Below are positions 34,788-43,696 of a stretch of 64,000 bases of DNA, piece after piece; position 1 is the stretch's first letter; every line of letters starts with the position of its first letter. Location: contig BQOK01000001.1 of the NCBI GenBank assembly GCA_022835495.1, forward strand, positions 1,922,001 to 1,986,000, read 5' to 3'. The DNA is from Oscillospiraceae bacterium. GTDB lineage: Bacteria; Bacillota; Clostridia; Oscillospirales; Ruminococcaceae. Both the position numbers and the translations under genes were made by a program. The notes beneath the pieces are model-generated. The model did not search any database. It was given only the letters and a program-made list of their open reading frames with translations, and was not told the origin of the DNA.

Positions 34788-36767
34788 ATGGCCCAAAACA
34801 GACGGCGTTCTTCCGGCTCCGGCCTTACGCCCAAACAAAAACAGGCGGCTCTTGTGCTGGGGATCTGTGCCCTGGTGCTTATTATTACCATTTCCGTGGT
34901 GGCGGTGATCGTTTCCAAAGCGGGCAAAAACCCGGACTCCAGCAGTTCGGGCCCGGCTTCCGGCAGCACGTCCACCCCTGCAGTGGAAAACAATTTCAAC
35001 CCCGGCCAATACGGCGATGCGGTGCTGGGCGAAACCGATGACGCGGGCAAGAGCTACATTGAGGAAACCATTTTTGTGGGCGACTCAAATACCTCCCGCT
35101 ATTACCAGAACGGCCTGCTGGACCTGGACCATGTGGTGGCGCTGGACGGCTTGGGCATTCAGCAGCTCACCAGCCAAAAGGACATCTATTTCAAAGGCGA
35201 CGACACCGGGTACAGCATCCCCGAGGCGCTGGCGAAAATGAAGCCCCGCCGCATCATTGTGATGATGGGCACCAACAACACCGACGGCAGCATGTCTGCC
35301 AGCGACTTTGCGAGCAATTACAAGAGCGCGCTGCAGGCCATTCAGAGCGCTTATTCGTACTGCGATATCATTGTGGCGGCGGTGCCGCCCATCCCGCAGG
35401 CGCACGCGCAGTATCCGAATGTGAGCATGAGCACCATCAACGGCTTCAATGAGGCGCTGGCGCAGATGTGCTCCGAGAGCGGGTATAAATTCCTGAATAT
35501 CACCGAAGTGCTGCTGGGCAGCGACGGTTACGGCAAGGCGAACTATTACCAGACCGACGACGTGCACCTGCGCAAGGACGGCCTTACCGCCATTATGGAC
35601 TACGCGCGCACCCATGCGTATCTGGGCACCGAGGACCGCCGCCCGGATACCGCCAACATCCCCACCCGCCGCAAGGGCGGCGGCGACGGCACGGCGGTGC
35701 CCACCACCAAGCCGGATGACGACGAGAAGACCTATACCGCCCAGTACAATGTGGATCAAAAGGGCGGCACCCTGGAAAGCGGCGACCAGAAGGGCGTGAC
35801 CAGCCTTACCTTTAAGGATGTGAAGAGCACCGCCAGCATTACTGTGACGGCGAAACCCAACGATGGCTACGAGTTCGTGAAATGGAGCGACGGCAGCACC
35901 AATGCCACCCGCACGGACAAGGACTTCAAGCAGAACATCAATGTGACCGCGGTGTTCAGCACCAAGCTGACCATGAAGATCAAGGAGGGAAGCTCCGGCA
36001 CCATTACGCTGGGCGATACCCAGTACCTGCACATTGAACTGTCCGACAAGTCGGTGAACACCGACGGGGTGATCTGGACGCTGGACGGCACCGAGTTCAA
36101 ACGCGGGGTGAGCTGCGGGGTGAGCCCGGAAAAAGAGGGCACCTTTACGGTAAAGGCCAGCCTTACCACCGGCGGCAAGACCTATACGGTGGAGTATAAG
36201 CTCACGGTGAAAGCCGGCGTGGTGAATCCCACAGGAATAACGGTGAACGGCGGAGGAAGCGTTCCGGCAAGCGGTGGGGAATATACCTTGACCGCAACTG
36301 TTACGCCGAGCAATGCCCAAGGCACTGTGGGCTGGAGTGTGAGCGGAGAAGGCGCGGTGCTTTCGGCCAATTCCGGCAGCAGTACAAAGGTTACGATTCC
36401 CTCTAACAGCGGTACGAACGCGAGAAACTATACCGTGACTGCCAAGATCGGGGATAAAACGGCGTCTGTAACATTTACCCAAGAGGGCGCGCCGAACAAA
36501 GACATGAATGCAAGCATAAGTGCGCCAAGTTCAATAAAAGTGAATGAAACAGCGACAATAACTGTTTCAGGAGCGCCTGATGGGGCGAGCTATAGCTGGA
36601 GCGGGGCAACGGGGAACGGCTCCAGCGCTACATATAGCGGAAGTGCAGAAGGGTCAGTTACCATAGAGGTTACGATCACAGCACAGGGATATAATTCCAA
36701 AACGCTTTCTGTTACGATTACAGTAGTTGCTGGAGATACGCCGACTGATCCTGGCGTCGATTCATAA
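34788..36767 (+). CDS. Membrane-anchored SGNH hydrolase with Ig-like repeats
   Basis: 659 residues. A cytoplasmic basic start and one membrane helix (about 18-43), then a Ser/Gly linker and an SGNH/GDSL esterase domain (about 90-275) with FVGDSNTSRY (Ser100), GTNN and DDVHLRKDG (Asp257, His260). After a linker come a repeat of the InlB/Flg_new type (GGTLESGDQKG, then NDGYEFVKWSDGS), a beta domain and at least two Ig-like domains. The sequence from about 36230 on is visibly less GC-rich and uses other codons, so the C-terminal repeats may be acquired. AAAGGAGG precedes the ATG. Probably a cell-surface de-acylase. Confidence 0.82.
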   Translation: MAQNRRRSSGSGLTPKQKQAALVLGICALVLIITISVVAVIVSKAGKNPDSSSSGPASGSTSTPAVENNFNPGQYGDAVLGETDDAGKSYIEETIFVGDSNTSRYYQNGLLDLDHVVALDGLGIQQLTSQKDIYFKGDDTGYSIPEALAKMKPRRIIVMMGTNNTDGSMSASDFASNYKSALQAIQSAYSYCDIIVAAVPPIPQAHAQYPNVSMSTINGFNEALAQMCSESGYKFLNITEVLLGSDGYGKANYYQTDDVHLRKDGLTAIMDYARTHAYLGTEDRRPDTANIPTRRKGGGDGTAVPTTKPDDDEKTYTAQYNVDQKGGTLESGDQKGVTSLTFKDVKSTASITVTAKPNDGYEFVKWSDGSTNATRTDKDFKQNINVTAVFSTKLTMKIKEGSSGTITLGDTQYLHIELSDKSVNTDGVIWTLDGTEFKRGVSCGVSPEKEGTFTVKASLTTGGKTYTVEYKLTVKAGVVNPTGITVNGGGSVPASGGEYTLTATVTPSNAQGTVGWSVSGEGAVLSANSGSSTKVTIPSNSGTNARNYTVTAKIGDKTASVTFTQEGAPNKDMNASISAPSSIKVNETATITVSGAPDGASYSWSGATGNGSSATYSGSAEGSVTIEVTITAQGYNSKTLSVTITVVAGDTPTDPGVDS

Positions 36768-36777
36768 AATATTATTT

Positions 36778-36812
36778 AAAAAGGCCGCTCGTCCCCTGGA
36801 CGGGCGGCCTTT
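36778..36812 (+). terminator. Intrinsic terminator
   Basis: AAAAAGGCCGCTCGTCC pairs with GGACGGGCGGCCTTT (one G-U), short T-tract. Confidence 0.8.
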
Positions 36813-36828
36813 CAAAAGAGGAGACAAT

Positions 36829-37791
36829 ATGAAGCTTACGGTACTTGGCTGCGGCCGCTGGGGGGCCTTTCTGGCCAGCTATCACAGCGCCAAAAACGAT
36901 GTGCTGCTTTGGGGGCGCCCCGGCTCCAAAAGCTTTTCCGCCCTGCAGAAGGAGCGGAAAAACGCCTATTTGGCCCTGCCCTCTCAGCTGCGGCTGGAAA
37001 GCGAGCTTTCGGCCGCGCTGGAGTTTGCACAGGTGGTCGTTATCTCGATCAGCGCCCAGCAGCTGCGGGATCTGGCGCGGCGCATTGCGCGGTTCGATCT
37101 GGCCGGCAAAACCTTTATTCTTTGCATGAAGGGCATCGAGGTTCAGAGCGGCAAGCGCCTGACACAGGTATTCTGTGAAGAAGTGAAGCAGCCGGTGGGC
37201 CTGGCCGTATGGGTGGGGCCGGGCCATGTGCAGGATTTTTCGGCGGGGATCCCCAACTGCATGGTGGTGGATTCAGCGGACCCGGCTACCACGGACTTTA
37301 TTGTGGAGCATTTGAGCAGCGATTTGATCCGCTTGTATAAAGGGCGCGATCTGATTGGAACCGAGGTAGGTGCGGCGGCCAAAAACGTGATCGGCATCGC
37401 CGCCGGCATGCTGGATGGCGCCGGTTACTCCAGCCTGAAAGGGGCCCTGATGGCGCGCGGCGCGCGGGAGATCGCCCGCCTGATCCGGGCCATGGGCGGC
37501 AACGAGCTTTCGGCCTATGGCCTGTGCCACCTAGGCGATTACGAGGCGACGCTCTTTTCCGCCCACAGCCATAACCGCCGTTTCGGCGAGAGCTTTGTCA
37601 GGGGGGAGCCCTTTGACCAGCTGGCCGAGGGGGCATCCACCGTAAAAGCCCTGATCCGTTTGGGAAAAGAATATGGGGTCGACCTGCCGATCTGCCGCAC
37701 GGTGTATGGAATGCTGTATGAAGGGCGAAGCGCCGCCGAGGCGCTGCCCAGCCTGTTCAGCCGCACGGTGAAGGGCGAATTTGATTATTGA
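36829..37791 (+). CDS. gpsA: Glycerol-3-phosphate dehydrogenase, NAD(P)-dependent
   Basis: 320 residues. N-terminal Rossmann motif LGCGRWGAFLA, then LCMKGIEV, VGPGHVQDF (GPSHAEEV equivalent) and the catalytic Lys in GTEVGAAAKNVIGIAAG. C-terminal GNELSAYGLCHLGDYEATLFS. It makes sn-glycerol-3-phosphate for phospholipids. Some motifs are unorthodox (VGPGH for GPSHA), so it is a divergent GpsA. ATG 36829 with AGAGGAG upstream; the longer frame from 36727 overlaps the previous gene. Confidence 0.85.
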   Translation: MKLTVLGCGRWGAFLASYHSAKNDVLLWGRPGSKSFSALQKERKNAYLALPSQLRLESELSAALEFAQVVVISISAQQLRDLARRIARFDLAGKTFILCMKGIEVQSGKRLTQVFCEEVKQPVGLAVWVGPGHVQDFSAGIPNCMVVDSADPATTDFIVEHLSSDLIRLYKGRDLIGTEVGAAAKNVIGIAAGMLDGAGYSSLKGALMARGAREIARLIRAMGGNELSAYGLCHLGDYEATLFSAHSHNRRFGESFVRGEPFDQLAEGASTVKALIRLGKEYGVDLPICRTVYGMLYEGRSAAEALPSLFSRTVKGEFDY

Positions 37792-37807
37792 ACAGAGCCG
37801 TGTGAAC

Positions 37808-37851
37808 CAAACGCCTTCCGCGCACATAAAGTGGTGCAAGGGAGGCGTTTG
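37808..37851 (+). promoter_or_regulatory. Hairpin sequestering the ribosome site of the Cys/Pro/Asp protein
   Basis: CAAACGCCTTCC (37808-37819) pairs with GGGAGGCGTTTG (37840-37851), 12 base pairs with one G-U, 20-base loop. The 3' arm contains the whole GGGAGG and ends four bases before the ATG. Translation should be low unless the hairpin is opened. Confidence 0.75.
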
Positions 37852-37854
37852 CTT

Positions 37855-38295
37855 ATGCTAGAAATTTTAAACAGCGTCGGCGTGTCCAGCATTGACATCC
37901 TGGGCAACGACGACGTGACCGACGGCAGTGTGGATTACTACGACTTTGACTGGGGCGAAGCGGAAGAGGTGGATGAGGCCACCATCTTTGCGGGCTGTGC
38001 GGGCAATTCCGGCACCACGCCGTATCATTGCTCAGACCCCTGCGACAATTGGCCCAGCCCTTGTTACCCTGACCCGTGCCCTGATCCTGACCCGTGCCCT
38101 GATCCTGACCCGTGCCCGGATCCTGACCCGTGCCCGGACCCTGACCCGTGCCCGGAGCCCTGCCCGTGCCCGGAGCCCTGCCCGTGCCCTTGCCCTGATC
38201 CGGACCCGGAGCCTCAGCCCGGCCCCTGCACCGGGTGCGAGGATCAGCAGGAACTGCCCAACGACAGCGCGGATTACGAAATCATTGATCTCTGA
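37855..38295 (+). CDS. Cys/Pro/Asp-repeat protein of unknown function
   Basis: 146 residues. The N-terminal 65 are acidic and ordinary in composition (MLEILNSVGVSSIDILGNDD). Residues about 66-125 are almost only Cys, Pro, Asp and Glu: DPCPDP repeated, then EPCPCP units. A short acidic tail ends it. No signal peptide or membrane segment is seen. The repeat could bind metal or form disulfides; a coat protein or a modified peptide precursor are also possible. Start at 37855, whose GGGAGG is the only ribosome site, although it lies in a hairpin. No family recognised. Confidence 0.7.
   Translation: MLEILNSVGVSSIDILGNDDVTDGSVDYYDFDWGEAEEVDEATIFAGCAGNSGTTPYHCSDPCDNWPSPCYPDPCPDPDPCPDPDPCPDPDPCPDPDPCPEPCPCPEPCPCPCPDPDPEPQPGPCTGCEDQQELPNDSADYEIIDL
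38071..38142 (+). repeat. Four tandem 18-bp repeats coding DPCPDP
   Basis: Units GACCCGTGCCCTGATCCT at 38071, 38089, 38107 and 38125, differing only at third positions in the last two; degenerate 15-18-bp derivatives continue to about 38190. Prone to slippage and so to length variation between strains. Confidence 0.9.
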
Positions 38296-38300
38296 GCTGC

Positions 38301-38338
38301 AAAAAGCCGAGCCCGCCTTGTGCGGGCCCTGCTTTTTT
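38301..38338 (+). terminator. Intrinsic terminator
   Basis: Outer AAAAAGC/GCTTTTT and inner GCCCGC/GCGGGC stems separated by an internal mismatch, T6 tract. Confidence 0.8.
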
Positions 38339-38364
38339 AATTGAATGGCCCTTGTGCAAGACGC

Positions 38365-38393
38365 TTGACGAACGGGCTGCAATAAGGGATAAT
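38365..38393 (+). promoter_or_regulatory. Promoter of the YjjG-like gene and ABC-F gene
   Basis: TTGACG (38365-38370) and GATAAT (38388-38393), spacing 17. Confidence 0.75.
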
Positions 38394-38425
38394 AGAACGG
38401 ATGACAAAAAAGGGGGAATTGACCC

Positions 38426-39187
38426 ATGGCATATTATAATTGCCTGCTGCTGGATGTGGACGGCACCTTGCTGGATTTTGAGGCCGCGGAGCACAAGGCG
38501 TTTATGGAAACGATGGAACACTTTGAACTGCCCGCCGCCAGCGAAACGCTGGAAGTGTATCTTGAGATCAACAGGGGCCTTTGGGCGGCGCTGGAAAAAG
38601 GGCAGCTCAAGCGGGACAAGCTGGTGGTGCAGCGGTTTGCGCAGCTTTTGGAGGCGCTGGGAAAACAGGGAAACGCGGCGGAGATGAACCGGTGGTATCT
38701 TGACCAACTGGGCGCCCATGCCGATCTTATACCGGGCGCCCTGGAAGCGGTGGCCGAGCTGGCGGAGGTGGCTACCCTGGCGGTGGTGTCCAATGGGGTG
38801 GAGCGTGTGCAGCTCAGCCGCCTGAGGGATTCGGGCCTGGACCGATACATGGATGGGGTGTTTGTTTCAGAGCGGGTGGGCATCGAAAAGCCGGGCCGCC
38901 GCATTTTTGAAACCGCCCTGCGGCAGCTTGGCATTGAAAGCCGCGGCAAGGTGCTTGTGGTGGGCGACAGCCTGACCGCCGACATCCAGGGCGGGCAGAA
39001 CGCCGGCCTGGCCACCTGCTGGTGTAACTTTAAGGCGGTGGAGGATGCGCCGCAGCCCGCGCCCACCCATGTAATCCGCACATGGCAGGAGCTTTACCGG
39101 ATTGTGATGGAACCGGACGAGCTGGAGAACCTGGGAAGCAAAAACCGCAAACATCAATTTGAACAATTGGAAAGAACGGAACAATAA
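38426..39187 (+). CDS. HAD-superfamily hydrolase, YjjG/YfnB-type nucleotidase
   Basis: 253 residues. DVDGTLLDFEAAEHKAF (nucleophile Asp), VVSNGVERVQ, SERVGIEKPGRRIF and VVGDSLTADIQGG are motifs I to IV of the YjjG pyrimidine 5'-nucleotidase subfamily. The last 30 residues are a charged extension beyond the usual end. GGGGGAAT upstream of the ATG; the ABC-F gene follows after three bases. Confidence 0.85.
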   Translation: MAYYNCLLLDVDGTLLDFEAAEHKAFMETMEHFELPAASETLEVYLEINRGLWAALEKGQLKRDKLVVQRFAQLLEALGKQGNAAEMNRWYLDQLGAHADLIPGALEAVAELAEVATLAVVSNGVERVQLSRLRDSGLDRYMDGVFVSERVGIEKPGRRIFETALRQLGIESRGKVLVVGDSLTADIQGGQNAGLATCWCNFKAVEDAPQPAPTHVIRTWQELYRIVMEPDELENLGSKNRKHQFEQLERTEQ

Positions 39188-39190
39188 GTT

Positions 39191-41092
39191 ATGCTGTTAT
39201 CCCTACAAAATTTAGGCAAGAGCTTTGGCGATACGGTGGTGCTGCAGGGAATCGACGCCACAGTGGAAAAGGGCGAGCGTATTGGCATCGTGGGAGAGAA
39301 TGGAGCGGGCAAGACCACCCTGCTGAAAATGCTCTGCGGCGAGTACACGCCGGACGAAGGCGAGCTGCAGTTCACACGGGGCGTGAGCCTTGGATATCTG
39401 GAACAGAACAGCGAGCTGGACCCAAAGCAGGATGTGTACGGCGAGATGCGCCGGGCGTTCAGCCCGGTGCTGGACGCCATGGCCCGAATGCAGGTTCTGG
39501 AAAACAAATTGGAGCATGCCCCCGCAGATGAAGCCTTGCTGGAAGAGCACGCGCGCCTTTCGGCCGTTGTCGACGCCGCCGATGGTTATAACATGGACGT
39601 ACAGATCAAAAAGGTGCTCAGCGGCATGGCCTTTGGCCCCGAAACCTACGGCAAGAGCGTGGCCGTGCTCTCGGGCGGCGAGCACACCCGCCTGCGGCTG
39701 GCAAAGCTGCTGCTGCAAAGGCCGGATCTTTTGATCCTGGACGAGCCAACCAACCACCTGGACTTTGCCACAATGGAGTGGCTGGAAAACTATTTGAAGG
39801 CGTATCCCGGGGCGGTGCTGGTGGTAAGCCATGACCGCTATTTCCTGGATGCGGTGTGTACCCGGATGTGGGAGGTGGAGGATCAGGGCCTCACCAGCTA
39901 TAAGGGCAATTTTTCGGCTTATCTGCCGCAAAAAGAGGCGGCGGAAGCGCTGCAGCAAAAGCAGCACGACGCCGACGTGGCCAAGGCCCAAAAATTGGAG
40001 GATTACATTGCCCGCAACCTGGTGCGGGCATCCACCACCAAGATGGCCCAGAGCCGCCGCAAACAGCTGGAAAAACTGGAAATTACCGAGGCGCCCCGCT
40101 CCGGCCCGCAGGAGCTGAAATTCCGCTTTGAATTTGACGTGACCCCCTACAACGAGCTGCTCACCCTGAAAAGGCTGGCGATAAAGATCGGGGATCGGAC
40201 CCTGTTGGAGCCCTTTGATCTGCAGATTCTGCGGGGGGAGCGGCTGGTGATCGCAGGGCCGAACGGGGCCGGGAAATCGACGCTGCTGCAGGTGCTGGAC
40301 GGCAGGCGGCGGCCCAGCGGCGGCATGGTGCGGCTTGGCACGGGCGCCAAAGCAAGCATTTTCGAGCAGCAGCAGCTGCGCCGGGGCGGCCGTGTGATCG
40401 ACGCGATCTGGGACAAATGGCCCCGTTTTACCGAGCTGGAGGTGCGCAGCCACCTGGCGCGTTTTGGCTTCAAGGGGGAGGATGTGTTCAAGCCCGGTTC
40501 CGCGCTCTCGGGCGGCGAGCTTGCAAGGCTGCGCTTTGCAGAGATCGTGCTGGAGCGCCCGAACCTCATGTTCCTGGACGAGCCCACCAATCATCTGGAC
40601 ATCTACACCCGTGAGAGCCTGACCCAAGCCCTGATGGATTACGAGGGGACCCTGCTGCTTGTCACCCATGACCGCTATTTAATGAACAGCCTGGCCTGCC
40701 CGATCCTGTATATCGGGGAGGGGCGGGCGGCTCTTTATGAAAGCTACGAAAAGCTGATGGCGCGGAACAGCACTGCGGCGGAGGAGGCGCCCAAAGCGGC
40801 CGAGGAAAAAGGCCAGGGGGGCAAAGCCGCTTATGGAAAAGAGCAGCGCCGCCGCAAAGCAGAGCTGCGGGCCCGCCTGAAAGCGGTGGAGGAGGAGATC
40901 GAGCAGTTGGGTGCGCATCTCGTGGAGCTGGAAAACGAGATCAACAGCCCGGAAGTGCTGCGGGATCACCTTCTTCTGCGGGAAAAATGCGACGAGCTGG
41001 ACGACGGCCGATTTCACCAGCAGGAGCTGTTCAGCGAGTGGGAAAAACTGCTGGAAGAGCAGGAGCAGTACGAACAGGACGAAGAGGCCTAA
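39191..41092 (+). CDS. ABC-F family ATPase (Uup/YdiF-like)
   Basis: 633 residues, no membrane segments. Two ABC domains: GENGAGKTT with LSGGEHTRL and LLILDEPTNHLD, then GPNGAGKST with LSGGELARLRF and LMFLDEPTNHLD, joined by the ABC-F linker. A C-terminal coiled coil (about 560-630) is present. Such proteins act on ribosomes to relieve stalls or protect from antibiotics; the coiled-coil C-terminus fits the housekeeping Uup/YdiF branch rather than a dedicated resistance factor. Confidence 0.92.
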   Translation: MLLSLQNLGKSFGDTVVLQGIDATVEKGERIGIVGENGAGKTTLLKMLCGEYTPDEGELQFTRGVSLGYLEQNSELDPKQDVYGEMRRAFSPVLDAMARMQVLENKLEHAPADEALLEEHARLSAVVDAADGYNMDVQIKKVLSGMAFGPETYGKSVAVLSGGEHTRLRLAKLLLQRPDLLILDEPTNHLDFATMEWLENYLKAYPGAVLVVSHDRYFLDAVCTRMWEVEDQGLTSYKGNFSAYLPQKEAAEALQQKQHDADVAKAQKLEDYIARNLVRASTTKMAQSRRKQLEKLEITEAPRSGPQELKFRFEFDVTPYNELLTLKRLAIKIGDRTLLEPFDLQILRGERLVIAGPNGAGKSTLLQVLDGRRRPSGGMVRLGTGAKASIFEQQQLRRGGRVIDAIWDKWPRFTELEVRSHLARFGFKGEDVFKPGSALSGGELARLRFAEIVLERPNLMFLDEPTNHLDIYTRESLTQALMDYEGTLLLVTHDRYLMNSLACPILYIGEGRAALYESYEKLMARNSTAAEEAPKAAEEKGQGGKAAYGKEQRRRKAELRARLKAVEEEIEQLGAHLVELENEINSPEVLRDHLLLREKCDELDDGRFHQQELFSEWEKLLEEQEQYEQDEEA

Positions 41093-41120
41093 ATGGATAG
41101 GAATCCCGGAAAAGAAGAAA

Positions 41121-41160
41121 CATCCCCGGCAAGCAGTTCTGCTTGCCGGGGATGCTTTTT
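41121..41160. terminator. Bidirectional intrinsic terminator
   Basis: CATCCCCGGCAAGCAG (41121-41136) and CTGCTTGCCGGGGATG (41139-41154), T5 after; lies between convergent ABC-F and kinase genes. Confidence 0.92.
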
Positions 41161-41163
41161 GGT

Positions 41164-42849
41164 TCAAAGCGGCTCTGCCGGGACCTGGGCGGACGCGGGG
41201 AAAAGCAGGCGGACGGTGGTGCCCACCCCCGGCGTACTTTCCAGCTCCACCTGGGCGTGATGAAAGGCCGCGCCGTGCTTTACGATCGAGAGGCCCAGCC
41301 CGGTGCCGCCGATCTCTTTGGAGTGGCTTTTGTCCACCCGGTAAAAACGCTCGAACACGCGGGCATGGTGCTCGGGCGGGATACCGATCCCGGTGTCGCT
41401 CACGGTGAGCAACGGCCCCCTCACATCGGCGCCGGCCCACAGCTCCACGCTGCCGCCGGGGCGGTTGTATTTGATGGCGTTCTCGCACAGGTTAAAGACC
41501 ATCTCATCCAAAATGGCGGCAACCCCCTGGATCCATACAGACCCGCCCCGCACCGCCAGCTGCACATTCTGTGCCCGGGCGGCAGGGGCCAGCTGATCGG
41601 CGGCCCGCCGCAGGCAGGCTATCAGGTCCACAGGCTGGGGCTTTTCCAGCACCGAATCCTCGTCCAGCTGCGAAAGGCGCAGAATATCCTGTACCAGTTG
41701 GATCAAACGCTGGGATTCATCGTAGATCTTGCCCGCAAAATGAGGCACGTCGCCGGGCGGTACCAGGCCCCCGCGCATGATCTCGGCGATCCCGGAAATA
41801 GAGGTGAGAGGGGTCTTGAGCTCGTGGGAAACGTTGGCGCTGAACTCCCGGCGAAGGGCCTCGCGCTGCTGCTGCTCGGTCACATCCACCAATACCAGAA
41901 CAGTGCCCGCCAGCTGGTCGCCCTGAAAAACAGGATTTGCGAATAGCTGGCACTGCCTTCCATGTAAAGGGATAAGGCTTTCCACATGGTCACCGCTCAG
42001 CGCCTGGCGCACGGGCTGGCTGAATTCCTCGCACAGGCCCAGCTCCAGCGCGTTTTTTCCGGTGGGCGGAGAGGAAAGGTTCAAGAGGCGCGCGGCACCG
42101 GAATTGTGCGACAGCACGCTGCCGGCGGCGTCCAGCACCAGAAAGCCCTCCTGCATGTTTTCGGTGATCGCCTCGAATTGCTGCTGCTGGCGCTGAAGCT
42201 CCTGCATCTGGCTTTTGATCTGCCGCTTTTGGTGGGCCAGGCGGCGCAGCAGCGGCGCCAACTCTTCGTAGGGGGCCTGGCTTGGCTGGGGATGCTCCAG
42301 GTCGATTTCGTTTAAGGGGCGGGTGAGCCTGCGCGAGAGCCTGTAAGCGTAAAGCCCCGCCAAAACGGCGGTGAGGGCCAGCACCATGAGCATGGGCTGG
42401 ATCAGGCTGAGCAGCAAAGCGAAGCCGGTATACTGTGTGCTGGATACCCGCAGAACGTTGCCGTCGGAAAGCAGGAGAGCGCAGTTGATGGTTTTTTTGT
42501 CCAGCGTTTTTGAGTAGCGCACGCTGCGGCCCGCCTGCCCGGCCAAAGCCTGCTGCACCTCCTGGCGGTCGGCGTGGTTTTCCAGCCCGGCCGGATCGGC
42601 GGTGGTGTCGAACAATACGCTTCCGTCCGGGGCGATGAGGGTCAGGCGGTTGCCGCCGGCGCCCGCCTGGCGCAGATATTCGCTGCCGCCGGACACGGCG
42701 CCGGGGGCAAGGTAGGCGAGCTCCTGCGCCAATTCATCGGCAAGGCGGTTTTCAAAGTAGGGGAACAGGATCGCGGTAAAAAACGCCAGGCTTACCGCCA
42801 GCGAGGCGAGCGTTACCAGAAGGATGGACTGGAAAATACGTTTTGTCAT
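41164..42849 (-). CDS. Sensor histidine kinase, PhoR-like
   Basis: 561 residues. Two membrane helices (about 7-30 and 150-170) enclose an extracellular sensor; then a PAS-like domain (AITENMQEGFLVLDAAG), the H-box FSANVSHELKTPLTS (phospho-His) and an ATPase domain with NLCENAIKYN, VSDTGIGIPPEH and GGTGLGLSIVKH. It overlaps the response-regulator gene by four bases, so the two form one operon. No phosphate-transport genes lie nearby, so the signal remains unknown. Confidence 0.92.
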   Translation of the reverse strand: MTKRIFQSILLVTLASLAVSLAFFTAILFPYFENRLADELAQELAYLAPGAVSGGSEYLRQAGAGGNRLTLIAPDGSVLFDTTADPAGLENHADRQEVQQALAGQAGRSVRYSKTLDKKTINCALLLSDGNVLRVSSTQYTGFALLLSLIQPMLMVLALTAVLAGLYAYRLSRRLTRPLNEIDLEHPQPSQAPYEELAPLLRRLAHQKRQIKSQMQELQRQQQQFEAITENMQEGFLVLDAAGSVLSHNSGAARLLNLSSPPTGKNALELGLCEEFSQPVRQALSGDHVESLIPLHGRQCQLFANPVFQGDQLAGTVLVLVDVTEQQQREALRREFSANVSHELKTPLTSISGIAEIMRGGLVPPGDVPHFAGKIYDESQRLIQLVQDILRLSQLDEDSVLEKPQPVDLIACLRRAADQLAPAARAQNVQLAVRGGSVWIQGVAAILDEMVFNLCENAIKYNRPGGSVELWAGADVRGPLLTVSDTGIGIPPEHHARVFERFYRVDKSHSKEIGGTGLGLSIVKHGAAFHHAQVELESTPGVGTTVRLLFPASAQVPAEPL

Positions 42850-43523
42850 GGCCCGCCCTCCCGGATCCGGTAGCCGGAGCCGCGCACAGTTTCAATGCAG
42901 CTGCCGCACCCGCCCAGCTTTTGGCGCAGGGTACGCACATGCACGTCCAGGGTGCGGCTTTCAGCGTCGAAGGTGTAGCCCCATATATCCCGCAGAAGCT
43001 GTTCGCGGGTAAAAACGATCCCCGGGGCCTGGATCAGCAGGCAGAGCAGTTCAAACTCCTTATGGGTAAGCGTTACCTCCTGGCCGTCCGCCATGACCCT
43101 GTGGCGGGCAGGGCAGACGGTGAGCCCGCCCACCCGATATTCCTCAGCCTCGCTTTCCGGCTTTGCGCGGCGCAGCAGGGCGTTCACCCGGGCGATCAGC
43201 TCCATCATGCCAAAGGGCTTTGGAACATAATCGTCGGCGCCGCTGTCCAGCCCCAGCACCCGGTCGTATTCGCTGCCCTTCGCGGTGAGCATCAGCACCG
43301 GCAGCCGATGGGTGGCGGGGGCGGCCCGCAGCTTTTTGAGCACCTCGATGCCGTCTTCTTCGGGCAGCATCACGTCCAAAAGGACCAGGTCCGGTAGGGC
43401 CTTTTCCAGCTGCGCCCAAAATTGGCTGGGAACCTCGAACCCCATTGCCTCGTGGCCGGAGTGGGCCAGGGTATACACGACCAGCTCACGGATGCTGCTG
43501 TCGTCTTCCAGAATATAGATCAT
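42846..43523 (-). CDS. Response regulator, PhoB/OmpR family
   Basis: 225 residues. Receiver domain with acidic pocket EDD (6-8), phospho-acceptor Asp50 in LVLLDVMLPEEDG, and conserved Lys in VPKPFG. C-terminal winged helix with LTHKEFELLCLL, FTREQLLRDIWG and RTLDVHVRTLRQKLG. Transcribed before the kinase. An upstream TATACT near 43560 may be its -10. Confidence 0.93.
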   Translation of the reverse strand: MIYILEDDSSIRELVVYTLAHSGHEAMGFEVPSQFWAQLEKALPDLVLLDVMLPEEDGIEVLKKLRAAPATHRLPVLMLTAKGSEYDRVLGLDSGADDYVPKPFGMMELIARVNALLRRAKPESEAEEYRVGGLTVCPARHRVMADGQEVTLTHKEFELLCLLIQAPGIVFTREQLLRDIWGYTFDAESRTLDVHVRTLRQKLGGCGSCIETVRGSGYRIREGGP

Positions 43524-43648
43524 GGCAAACGCCCCCTATCACAACTCTTTCTGCTTTTAGTATAAGGCATAGCGCGAACCTTTGCACGGCCCATTTTGTA
43601 AAAAGTGGGTAAAAAGTGTGCGCCGCGCAAAGCCCCGCTTAAAAAGCG

Positions 43649-43685
43649 CAAAAATGCCCCGCCCGGCGTTTAAACCGGGCGGGGC
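43649..43685 (-). terminator. Intrinsic terminator of the O-acylation genes
   Basis: GCCCCGCCCGG (43656-43666) pairs with CCGGGCGGGGC (43675-43685); on the minus strand ATTTTTG follows. Confidence 0.88.
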
Positions 43686-43696
43686 GGAAAACAGAA

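Noticed and set aside
38071..38190. Short tandem repeats considered as a CRISPR array
   Set aside because: Repeats are contiguous 18-bp coding units without spacers and lie within an open frame; no cas genes nearby.
39191..41092. ABC-F protein as a dedicated antibiotic-resistance factor
   Set aside because: It has the C-terminal coiled coil of Uup/YdiF housekeeping members and lies in an ordinary chromosomal context.
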